Shown here piece by piece: positions 1-8,668 of a stretch of 9,091 nt of DNA; the first letter of the stretch is position 1, and each line of letters begins with the position of its first letter. This stretch comes from CAZGMC01 sp964526565. GTDB taxonomy: Bacteria; Pseudomonadota; Alphaproteobacteria; DSM-16000; Inquilinaceae. A program made the translations under genes and the position numbers. Under the pieces are notes generated by a model. It ran no database searches. It was not told the origin of the DNA and saw only the letters and a list, made by a program, of their open reading frames with translations. Location of the stretch: positions 1-9,091 of the forward strand of contig CAZGMC010000124.1 in NCBI GenBank assembly GCA_964526565.1, in the 5' to 3' direction.

Positions 1-2686
<2,686 letters not shown>

Positions 2687-2750
2687 GGAAACCGTTCCTC
2701 GCCGGGGTCATCCAGGGCGGCCGAGATGGTGCCGGAGCGGCATCATGTCC

Positions 2751-2779
2751 TGGAACCCCTCTGAGTGTCGCGGGTTCCA
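2751..2779. promoter_or_regulatory. Inverted repeat; candidate back-to-back EcfG-type promoters
   Basis: The arms TGGAACCC (2751-2758) and GGGTTCCA (2772-2779) are perfect reverse complements around a 13-base centre. On the plus strand, GGAAC at 2752-2756 is followed after 17 bases by GTT at 2774-2776. On the minus strand, GGAAC (2778-2774) is followed after 17 bases by GTT (2756-2754). The alphaproteobacterial EcfG consensus is GGAAC, 16 or 17 bases, CGTT. Both strands fit except that the base before GTT is G rather than C. Predicted transcripts would have leaders of about 60 bases to the left ATPase and about 160 bases to the right one. It could instead be an operator for an unseen dimeric repressor. 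Confidence 0.5.
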
Positions 2780-2934
2780 CAGCGTGACCAGTTCGGGTCA
2801 GCCGATCCACACGGGCCGGGCCTTCCCGTCCGGCCATGGCCCTTGTTCGGAACCTGCTCCAGAAAAGGACTTCAGGTCCGTTGACCCCGTGCCGTGGCGT
2901 CCCCCCTCCCCGGAGGCGATGCGGTCTGCAAGCC

Positions 2935-2940
2935 GGAGGG
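2935..2940 (+). promoter_or_regulatory. Ribosome binding site that sets the start of the second ATPase
   Basis: GGAGGG lies four bases before the ATG at 2945. It favours this start over in-frame alternatives near 2894, which would add 17 residues unlike the family N-terminus and have no comparable site. Confidence 0.75.
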
Positions 2941-2944
2941 TTCG

Positions 2945-5677
2945 ATGACGGAAGACAACCGCCCCGACTGGCATGCCCTGTCGATCGAGGAGGCGGCGCA
3001 GGCCGTCGCTGCCGGCACGGACGGCCTGAGCGAGGAGGAGGCCAGGCGCCGCATCGAGGAGGTCGGCCCGAACCGGCTGCGCCCGCCGGATCGGGAAGGA
3101 CCGCTGGCCCGCTTCCTGCGCCAGTTCGCCAATGTGCTCATCTACGTGCTGCTGGCCGCCGCCGCCGTCACCGCCCTGCTCGGCCAGTGGCTCGACACCG
3201 GGGTGATCCTGGCCGTCGTCCTGATCAACGCGCTGATCGGCTTCATCCAGGAGGGCAAGGCCGAACAGGCGATGGAGGCCATTCGCGGCATGCTGTCGCC
3301 GCAGGCCTCGGTGCTGCGCGACGGCCGGCGCCAGACGATCCCCGCCGAACGCGTCGTGCCCGGCGATGTCGTGTTCCTGCAGGCGGGCGACAAGGTTCCG
3401 GCCGACGTGCGGCTGAGCAGGATCAAGAACCTGCAGGTGCAGGAGGCGGCGCTGACCGGCGAGTCCGAAGCCGTCCAGAAACGCCTGGATGCGCTGCCGC
3501 CGGACACGCCGCTGGGCGACCGCACCTGCCTCGCCTTTGCCGGCACGACGGTCACCTTCGGCCAGGGCAGCGGCATCGTCGTGGCAACCGCCGACTCCAC
3601 CGAAGTCGGGCGGATCAGCACCATGCTGAGCGAGGTCGGCGAGCTGCAGACGCCGCTGCTGCGCCAGATCGACCGGTTCGGCCAATGGCTGACCGGGGCC
3701 ATCGTCATCCTGGCGGCGGCAACCTTCGCCTTCGGCGTGCTGGTCCGCGACTACTCCTACGTCGACATGTTCATGGCCACGGTCGGTCTGGCCGTTGCCG
3801 CCATCCCGGAAGGCCTGCCGGCCATCCTGACCATCACCCTGGCCCTGGGCGTGCAGCAGATGGCCGGCCGCAACGCCATCGTCCGCCGCCTGCCGGCGGT
3901 CGAGACGCTGGGCTCGGTCACCGTGATCTGCTCCGACAAGACCGGCACGCTGACCCGCAACGAAATGACCGTGCAGACGATCGTCACCCGCCGGTCCGAG
4001 ATCGAGGTGACCGGCGTCGGCTATGACCCCCACGGCGATATTCTGGTCGATGGCGAACACGTCGACCTCGACGCCATGCCGCTCCTGCAGGAGATGCTGC
4101 GCGGCGCCCTGCTGTGCAACGACGCGCGGCTCACGCGCCGCGACGACGACTGGACCGTGGACGGCACGCCGACCGAAGGGGCGCTGCTGACGGCCGCCTG
4201 CAAGGCCGGGTTCGACCGCGACTACGAGCGGGAGGTGTTTCCCCGCACCGACGTCATTCCGTTCGATTCACGGCACAAGTTCATGGCGACCCTGCATCAC
4301 GACCACGAGGGCAATGCCGTCATTCTCGTCAAGGGGGCGCCGGAGCGGGTGCTCGACATGTGCAGCCGGCAGGCCGGGGACGGCGAGGACGAACCGCTCG
4401 ACCGCGACTGGTGGCTGGACCGGATCGGCACCGTCGCCGCCCGCGGCCAGCGGCTGCTGGCCCTGGCCAGGCGGCCGGTCGATGCGGGCCAGCGGGAGCT
4501 GAGCTTCGACGACGTGGAGGCCGGGCTGACCCTGCTCGGCCTGTTCGGGATCGCCGACCCGCCCCGCGACGAGGCGATCCGCGCCGTGGCCCTGTGTCAG
4601 TCCGCCGGCATCCGGGTCAAGATGATCACCGGCGACCACGCCGTCACCGCCCAGGCCATCGGCCGCCAGCTCGGCCTGATCGGCATCGATCATGCCGTCA
4701 CCGGCCGCGACCTCGACGAGGTCGAGGACGAGCGGCTGCCGGGCACGGTCCGCTCCAGCGACGTGTTCGCCCGCACCTCGCCGGCCAACAAGCTGCGCCT
4801 GGTGGAAGCGCTCCAGGCCGAGGGCGAGGTCGTCGCCATGACCGGTGACGGCGTCAACGACGCCCCCGCCCTGAAGCGCGCCGACGTCGGCATCGCCATG
4901 GGCCAGGCCGGCACCGAGGCGGCGAAGGAGGCCGCCGAGGTGGTGCTGGCCGACGACAACTTCGCCACGATCGGCCGGGCCGTCGAGGAAGGCCGCCGCA
5001 TCTACGACAACATCAAGAAGGCGATAACCTTCATCCTGCCGACCAATGGCGGCGAGGCGTTCGCCGTGCTGACGGCGATCGCGATCGGCATCAGCCTGCC
5101 GATCACGCCGCTGCAGATCCTGTGGGTGAACATGGTCACGGCCGTCACCCTGGGCCTGGCGCTGGCGTTCGAGCCGGCCGAGGAGGATCTGATGTCGCGG
5201 CCGCCGCGGCCGCCGGACGAGCCGCTGTTGTCGGCCTTTCTGGTCTGGCGGATCGGGTTCGTGTCGCTGCTGCTGGTGGCCGGCACGGCCGGCATGTTCG
5301 TCTGGGAGACGTCGCAGGGTGCGTCGGTGGAGCGGGCGCGGACCATCGCCGTGAACGTCCTGGTGATGTGCGAGATCTTCTACCTGCTCAACAGCCGCTA
5401 CCTGTATGCGTCGGTGATCGGCACGCACGGCCTGTTCGGCAGCCGGCCGGTCCTGCTTGCCATCGCCGGCGTCGTCGTGCTGCAGGCCGTGTTCACCTAC
5501 CTGCCCTGGATGCAGGTCCTGTTCGAGACGACGGCACTGGACGGGGCCGATTGGGGCCGCATCCTGGCCATCGGCCTGGCCGTGTTCCTGCTGGTCGAGA
5601 CCGAGAAATGGGTGATCCGGTCCGTCGTCCCGGAGCGCCTGCGCCCGCGCGAGGCGCTGCGGTCCGGCAGTGCATAG
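2945..5677 (+). CDS. P-type II cation-transporting ATPase lacking the usual M6 aspartate
   Basis: This is a complete 910-residue inner-membrane cation pump of the P-type II superfamily. It has an N-terminal cation-ATPase domain (about 8-60), TGES (171-174), PEGLP in M4 (288-292), the CSDKTGT phosphorylation motif with Asp331, KGAPE (463-467), TGDGVNDAP (633-641) and ten likely membrane helices, the last four at about 763-886. Helix M5 carries Asn701 and Glu704, matching SERCA Asn768 and Glu771. Helix M8 carries Glu810 in a context like SERCA Glu908. In M6, Asn729 and Thr732 are kept, but the position of the shared Ca2+-ligand Asp800 is Ala733. The transported ion is therefore uncertain: Na+, K+, H+ or an altered Ca2+ mode are all possible. 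It is a different subtype from the pump encoded divergently, so the pair is not a recent duplication. No clear terminator follows it. Family is certain, substrate unknown. Confidence 0.96.
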   Translation: MTEDNRPDWHALSIEEAAQAVAAGTDGLSEEEARRRIEEVGPNRLRPPDREGPLARFLRQFANVLIYVLLAAAAVTALLGQWLDTGVILAVVLINALIGFIQEGKAEQAMEAIRGMLSPQASVLRDGRRQTIPAERVVPGDVVFLQAGDKVPADVRLSRIKNLQVQEAALTGESEAVQKRLDALPPDTPLGDRTCLAFAGTTVTFGQGSGIVVATADSTEVGRISTMLSEVGELQTPLLRQIDRFGQWLTGAIVILAAATFAFGVLVRDYSYVDMFMATVGLAVAAIPEGLPAILTITLALGVQQMAGRNAIVRRLPAVETLGSVTVICSDKTGTLTRNEMTVQTIVTRRSEIEVTGVGYDPHGDILVDGEHVDLDAMPLLQEMLRGALLCNDARLTRRDDDWTVDGTPTEGALLTAACKAGFDRDYEREVFPRTDVIPFDSRHKFMATLHHDHEGNAVILVKGAPERVLDMCSRQAGDGEDEPLDRDWWLDRIGTVAARGQRLLALARRPVDAGQRELSFDDVEAGLTLLGLFGIADPPRDEAIRAVALCQSAGIRVKMITGDHAVTAQAIGRQLGLIGIDHAVTGRDLDEVEDERLPGTVRSSDVFARTSPANKLRLVEALQAEGEVVAMTGDGVNDAPALKRADVGIAMGQAGTEAAKEAAEVVLADDNFATIGRAVEEGRRIYDNIKKAITFILPTNGGEAFAVLTAIAIGISLPITPLQILWVNMVTAVTLGLALAFEPAEEDLMSRPPRPPDEPLLSAFLVWRIGFVSLLLVAGTAGMFVWETSQGASVERARTIAVNVLVMCEIFYLLNSRYLYASVIGTHGLFGSRPVLLAIAGVVVLQAVFTYLPWMQVLFETTALDGADWGRILAIGLAVFLLVETEKWVIRSVVPERLRPREALRSGSA

Positions 5678-5719
5678 TGTCGCGGGCACGAAGCCGGGCC
5701 GGCCCAGGCCGCATGGGCG

Positions 5720-5759
5720 AAGGGCGTCGGCGGCCAAGGGCGTCGGCGGCCAAGGGCGT
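5720..5759. repeat. 16-bp tandem repeat, 2.5 copies
   Basis: A 16-base unit beginning AAGGGCGTCGG runs at 5720-5735 and again, identically, at 5736-5751. A half copy follows at 5752-5759. It lies 43 bases after the ATPase stop codon. The function is unknown, and slippage in G/C-rich DNA is the simplest origin. Confidence 0.85.
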
Positions 5760-5855
5760 GGTCTGGAGTACCCTATTGCAATGAAGTGCCGGTGCGGGTT
5801 GCCAAACGGGCGCAGAAACGGGCATGACTCGCAAGGTCGCGGCTCGGATCGGCCC

Positions 5856-5882
5856 CAGGGAACCGATCGCCAGGGAACCGAT
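5856..5882. repeat. Direct repeat CAGGGAACCGAT, two copies
   Basis: The 12-base sequence CAGGGAACCGAT occurs at 5856-5867 and at 5871-5882, a period of 15 bases. A third, weaker GGAAC follows at 5887-5891 and a fourth at 5928-5932. Each contains the GGAAC element of EcfG-type promoters, but only the last is followed by GTT at the expected distance. The copies may be decayed promoters, regulator sites or simple slippage products. Confidence 0.8.
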
Positions 5883-5927
5883 TGATGGAACGGCACGGGA
5901 CCGGGATGTTTCAGCAGCCGTTTGCGC

Positions 5928-5952
5928 GGAACCTTTCGGGTCGGTTCGGGTT
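5928..5952 (+). promoter_or_regulatory. Candidate EcfG-type promoter for the small gene and ndh
   Basis: GGAAC at 5928-5932 is followed after 17 bases by GTT at 5950-5952, with G instead of the consensus C just before it. This is the same form as the inverted repeat between the two ATPases. A start about 8-10 bases downstream would give a leader of roughly 140 bases before the ATG at 6101. Only pattern matching supports it. Confidence 0.4.
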
Positions 5953-5991
5953 TGCGATTCAGTGTCGAGGGCGTGCTGCGAGGACCGGGAC

Positions 5992-6060
5992 CCTGCCGCC
6001 GGCCGATATCGGCCGATGGAGCCGGCAGGTGGCAACCCCCGGGAGCGGTGCAACGGCTCC
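5992..6060 (+). other. Potentially structured leader with a 16-bp perfect palindrome
   Basis: Positions 6000-6015 read CGGCCGATATCGGCCG, a perfect palindrome. It is enclosed by CCTGCCG (5992-5998) and CGGCAGG (6023-6029), which pair perfectly, so RNA could form a nested hairpin with an AUAU loop. A second hairpin can form from GGAGC (6042-6046) and GCTCC (6056-6060). Both lie between the candidate promoter and the ribosome binding site of the small gene. The DNA palindrome alone could equally be a protein-binding operator. No known riboswitch class is recognised. Confidence 0.5.
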
Positions 6061-6087
6061 GGCGACGACCGCCAAACCGCCCAGAAA

Positions 6088-6093
6088 AGGGGA
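6088..6093 (+). promoter_or_regulatory. Ribosome binding site that sets the start of the small gene
   Basis: AGGGGA lies seven bases before the ATG at 6101. It supports that start over in-frame TTG/ATG codons at 5882-5887, which have no such site and would place the candidate promoter inside the gene. Confidence 0.7.
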
Positions 6094-6100
6094 AGCAAGC

Positions 6101-6412
6101 ATGAAACTGGATCAGAATCAGGTGGATCAGATCGAACGGCAGACGGGTGCTCAGCCGATCTCGGACAGCAATCCGGCCATGCCGGCGCTCAAGGAGAACT
6201 TCGGCGAGCACAGTTTCTATGTGTCGGAGACCGGGCTGATCGTATGGGAGTGGGTGGACAGCCCCGAGACCCCGAACCAGCCGGTGGTCGGGGTGCAGAT
6301 CGCGGCCTGGGCCGACGAGGACAAGTCGCGGATCGTACCGCACGAGCCGAAGGCGACGAACCTGGTGCTGCCGCTGGCGCCCGAAGCGTCGTCCGCACCG
6401 CCCCCCATGTAG
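6101..6412 (+). CDS. Small conserved-looking hypothetical protein, 103 residues
   Basis: I do not recognise this family. The protein is soluble-looking, with no signal peptide or membrane segment. It begins with a polar stretch rich in Gln and Asp (about 1-27). A central block follows with an aromatic strand-like pattern FYVSETGLIVWEW (39-51), then alternating hydrophobic segments VVGVQIAAW (62-70) and NLVLPL, and a Pro/Ala/Ser-rich tail (92-103). The central part looks like a small beta-rich fold. Codon use matches the neighbours, a good ribosome binding site precedes the ATG, and the frame ends with TAG 25 bases before ndh. Co-transcription with ndh suggests a link to respiration or stress, but this is inference. 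Its long, structured leader and own promoter candidate suggest regulated expression. It is probably a real gene; its function is unknown. Confidence 0.8.
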   Translation: MKLDQNQVDQIERQTGAQPISDSNPAMPALKENFGEHSFYVSETGLIVWEWVDSPETPNQPVVGVQIAAWADEDKSRIVPHEPKATNLVLPLAPEASSAPPPM

Positions 6413-6437
6413 GGCCTCTGCCTTATCGACGCATGTC

Positions 6438-7745
6438 ATGAACGGTTCGGCCGATCCCGGCCGGCGCCACGGTGCGGGCCGGGATCACCCTCACATCGTC
6501 ATCGTCGGCGCCGGCTTTGGCGGGCTGGCGGCAGCAAAGGCCCTGGGCGGTGCGCCGGCGCGGGTGACGGTCATCGATCGTGAGAACTACCACCTGTTCC
6601 AGCCGCTGCTCTACCAGGTGGCAACCGCCAGTCTGAGCCCTGCCGACGTGGCGGAACCCATCCGGCGCATCCTGCACCGCCATGACAACATCGACGTGCT
6701 GATGGGCGAGGTGACCGGCGTCGACCTCGACCGCCGCCAGGTCGCCATGAACGGCCGGACCATCGGCTACGACCGGCTGATCATCGCCACCGGCGCCACC
6801 TACCAGTATTTCGGCCATCCGGACTGGAGCGCGGCGGCGCCCGGCCTGAAGACCGTCGAGGACGCCCGGATCATCCGCGCCCGCATCCTGACCGCCTTCG
6901 AGCGGGCCGAGATGGCCGAGGACGACGACGAGCGACGCCGCCTGATGACCTTCGTCCTGGTCGGCGGCGGCCCGACCGGCACCGAGCTGGCCGGTGCCAT
7001 CGCCGAGCTGGCCCGCCAGGCGCTGCGCCGCGACTTCCGCCGCATCCGTCCCGAGACGGCCCGGATCGTCCTGCTGGAGGCGATGGACCGTCTGCTGTCC
7101 GGGTTTCCGGACGAGCTGGCGGACTATGCGGCACGCGCGCTCGGCCGCCTCGGCGTGGAGGTGCGCACCGGTGCCATGGTCACCGACATCTCGGCGGACG
7201 GCGTCTCGATCGGCAACGAGCGGCTCGAGTCCGAAACGGTGATCTGGACCGCCGGCGTCGCTGCCAACGCCCTGCCGCTCTGCACCGGAACCGGCGAGAT
7301 CGAGATGGCCAAGGGCGACCGTGTCGCCGTCGCGCCCGACCTGTCGGTAGCGGGCCATCCCGAGGTGTACGTGATTGGCGACGCCGCCTCGTGCCGCGGG
7401 CCTGACGGGCAGCCGCTGCCGGGCCTGGCAGCCGTCGCCTCGCAGCAGGGTCAGTGGCTGGGACGGCGGTTGGCCGGGCTGGCTGCCGGACAGCGGGTCG
7501 CCGGCGAGTTCGTGTACAAGAACCGCGGTCAGCTCGCCACTCTGGGCCGCCGGGCGGCGGTGGCCGACCTGCCCCGGTTCCGCCTGCGCGGGGCCATGGC
7601 CTGGTGGCTGTGGGGCCTGGTCCACGTCTATCTGCTGGTCGGCTTCCAGAACCGGCTCGCCGTGCTCGTCAACTGGTTCTACCAGTACGTCACCTTCCAG
7701 CGCGGCGCGCGCATCATTACCGCCAAGCCCCGCGACAAAGGCTGA
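6438..7745 (+). CDS. ndh: Type II NADH:quinone oxidoreductase (NDH-2)
   Basis: This FAD flavoprotein oxidises NADH and reduces membrane quinone without pumping protons, on the cytosolic face of the inner membrane. It has 435 residues, usual for the family. Visible motifs are the FAD-binding GAGFGG (24-29), the FQPLLYQVAT segment (54-63), the NADH-binding VGGGPTGTELAG (175-186), WTAG (270-273), the second FAD motif GDAA (314-317) and the quinone-side AVASQQGQW (332-340). The C-terminal hydrophobic, amphipathic stretch (about 385-427) ends in TFQRGARIIT, as in NDH-2 proteins that anchor to the membrane. The ATG at 6438 is the only start upstream of the dinucleotide fold but has no clear ribosome binding site. 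A two-codon frame ATG-TCA-TGA at 6433-6441 overlaps it, and translation may be coupled to the gene upstream. A related flavoprotein with another acceptor is possible but less likely given the C-terminus. Confidence 0.93.
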   Translation: MNGSADPGRRHGAGRDHPHIVIVGAGFGGLAAAKALGGAPARVTVIDRENYHLFQPLLYQVATASLSPADVAEPIRRILHRHDNIDVLMGEVTGVDLDRRQVAMNGRTIGYDRLIIATGATYQYFGHPDWSAAAPGLKTVEDARIIRARILTAFERAEMAEDDDERRRLMTFVLVGGGPTGTELAGAIAELARQALRRDFRRIRPETARIVLLEAMDRLLSGFPDELADYAARALGRLGVEVRTGAMVTDISADGVSIGNERLESETVIWTAGVAANALPLCTGTGEIEMAKGDRVAVAPDLSVAGHPEVYVIGDAASCRGPDGQPLPGLAAVASQQGQWLGRRLAGLAAGQRVAGEFVYKNRGQLATLGRRAAVADLPRFRLRGAMAWWLWGLVHVYLLVGFQNRLAVLVNWFYQYVTFQRGARIITAKPRDKG

Positions 7746-7762
7746 CTGTCGGCAGCGGTTCG

Positions 7763-7788
7763 GGAACCCGGCCGCCTCGGTTCGCGTT
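7763..7788 (+). promoter_or_regulatory. Candidate EcfG-type stress promoter, full consensus
   Basis: GGAAC at 7763-7767 is followed after 17 bases by CGTT at 7785-7788. This matches the alphaproteobacterial EcfG consensus completely and is the best such site in the window. It lies in the 161-base gap after ndh, predicting a leader of about 110 bases for the PRC-barrel gene. The -35 element also forms part of a short palindrome, GGTTCGGGAACC (7757-7768). Confidence 0.6.
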
Positions 7789-7891
7789 TCAGAAGCGTCC
7801 ACACATCGCGTCTTTGCATGCATCGCGGGTAGCGCGGCAGGACATTCAAGCGCCGCCCTGATGCGTGGATGCGCTTCCACGGCCGCCGACA

Positions 7892-7899
7892 AAGGAGGA
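7892..7899 (+). promoter_or_regulatory. Strong ribosome binding site of the PRC-barrel gene
   Basis: AAGGAGGA lies seven bases before the ATG at 7907, a near-perfect anti-16S match. It fixes the start there rather than at in-frame codons near 7865, and makes the signal peptide begin at residue 1. Confidence 0.85.
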
Positions 7900-7906
7900 T
7901 CAGCCG

Positions 7907-8605
7907 ATGAGACTGGCAACAGCAACCCTGTTCTCCGCCAGCGTGCTGGCGCTGACGCCTGGAACCATGCAGCCGGCCGCCGCCCAGGAGGGCCAGCAGG
8001 AGCCGATCGAAATCCACAACTGGACCTATGCCGAGGCCTACCAGGGCTGGCGCGCCGATGAGCTGCTGAACGGCGATGTCGTCGATCAGGATGGCGAGGA
8101 CATCGGCGAGATCGAGGACCTCATCATCAACACGGATGGGCGGATCGAGCGGGTCATCATCGAGGCCGGCGGGTTCCTGGACATCGGCGACACCCACTTC
8201 GCCATGGACTGGAGCGAAGTGACGATGCTCGACACGGACACCATCACGGTGCCGTTCGACGAGGACAACATCGAGGACTACAGCATCTTCGGCGACATCG
8301 ACAGCGAGCCGGTCGGCCCCCGCCATTGGCGCGTCCGCGAGTTGCTGGGCGACTATGCGCAGTTCTCCGAAGGTCCGCGCTTCGGCCTGATCGAGGACGT
8401 CATCTTCGACACCGACGGCAACATCCAGGCCATCGTCATCGGCGCGGATGTCGGCTACGGCGTCGGCGGTCCGTACGCGGTGCCGTTCGCGGGCAACAAC
8501 TATGGCTACGACCCGGCGTACGACTACTACGAGGTCCCCTATGCGGTCGAGGACATCGAAGAGCTGGGGCCGTTCGAGTACGAGATGATGCGAGGCGAAC
8601 TGTAA
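7907..8605 (+). CDS. Exported protein with two PRC-barrel domains
   Basis: The protein has 232 residues. It starts with a Sec-type signal peptide: Arg2, a hydrophobic stretch to about residue 16, then AAA before Gln27, the likely cleavage point. The mature protein would be periplasmic. Two PRC-barrel-like repeats follow, at about 48-120 and 141-216. Each begins with a tryptophan (WRADELLNG and WRVRELLGD) and has the typical turn pattern (IGEIEDLIINTDG and FGLIEDVIFDTDG). The family is best known from the photosynthetic reaction-centre H subunit and the RNA-processing protein RimM. Exported versions are common in alphaproteobacteria and often stress-induced, but their biochemical role is poorly defined. 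The mature chain is very acidic, and the C-terminal part is rich in Tyr and Gly (about 180-212). It has a strong ribosome binding site and the best EcfG-type promoter in the window, which suggests high expression under stress. The fold is fairly sure; the function is not. Confidence 0.9.
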   Translation: MRLATATLFSASVLALTPGTMQPAAAQEGQQEPIEIHNWTYAEAYQGWRADELLNGDVVDQDGEDIGEIEDLIINTDGRIERVIIEAGGFLDIGDTHFAMDWSEVTMLDTDTITVPFDEDNIEDYSIFGDIDSEPVGPRHWRVRELLGDYAQFSEGPRFGLIEDVIFDTDGNIQAIVIGADVGYGVGGPYAVPFAGNNYGYDPAYDYYEVPYAVEDIEELGPFEYEMMRGEL

Positions 8606-8668
8606 GGTGCGGCGCGGCGCAACGCCCGTGTCCCGCCTCCAAAGGAGTCCAGGCAAGGGAGGAGAACC

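Larger units (their letters stand above)
5678..6100. other. 423-base non-coding stretch between the second ATPase and the small gene
   Basis: I find no supportable gene here. Frames open through it lack ribosome binding sites and read as Arg/Gly/Pro-rich low-complexity translation. From left to right it holds a 16-base tandem repeat (5720-5759), a 12-base direct repeat within a group of four GGAAC boxes (5856-5932), an EcfG-like promoter candidate (5928-5952), and a leader with a 16-base palindrome and two potential hairpins (5992-6060). No hairpin followed by a T-run is seen after the ATPase stop codon. Confidence 0.7.

Noticed and set aside
2867..2879. Small hairpin GGAC-TTCAG-GTCC in the leader of the second ATPase
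   Set aside because: A four-base-pair stem is expected by chance in G/C-rich DNA and nothing else supports it.
2849..2882. GGAAC (2849-2853) with CGTT (2879-2882) as another EcfG promoter before the second ATPase
   Set aside because: The gap is 25 bases, well outside the 16-17 base consensus.
2798..4060. 420-codon open frame on the minus strand across the divergent control region
   Set aside because: It is mostly antisense to the second ATPase, has no family motif, and would run through the promoter candidates.
5696..5705. GGGCCGGCCC as a terminator of the second ATPase gene
   Set aside because: It is a palindrome without a loop and no T-run follows, so an intrinsic terminator is not supported.
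5887..5910. GGAAC (5887-5891) with TGTT ending at 5910 as an EcfG promoter
   Set aside because: The spacing is one base short of the consensus range and the -10 first base does not match. The site at 5928 fits better.
5882..6100. In-frame N-terminal extension of the small gene
   Set aside because: There is no ribosome binding site, the composition is Arg/Gly/Pro-rich unlike the rest of the protein, and it would enclose the promoter candidate and palindrome. The ATG at 6101 has AGGGGA at good spacing.
4268..6439. 723-codon open frame on the minus strand
   Set aside because: It is antisense to the second ATPase, the non-coding stretch and the small gene, with a low-complexity translation and no motifs. 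It results from high G+C codon bias.
6423..7925. 500-codon open frame on the minus strand opposite ndh
   Set aside because: It is the shadow of the NDH-2 gene, whose dinucleotide-binding motifs are unambiguous on the plus strand.
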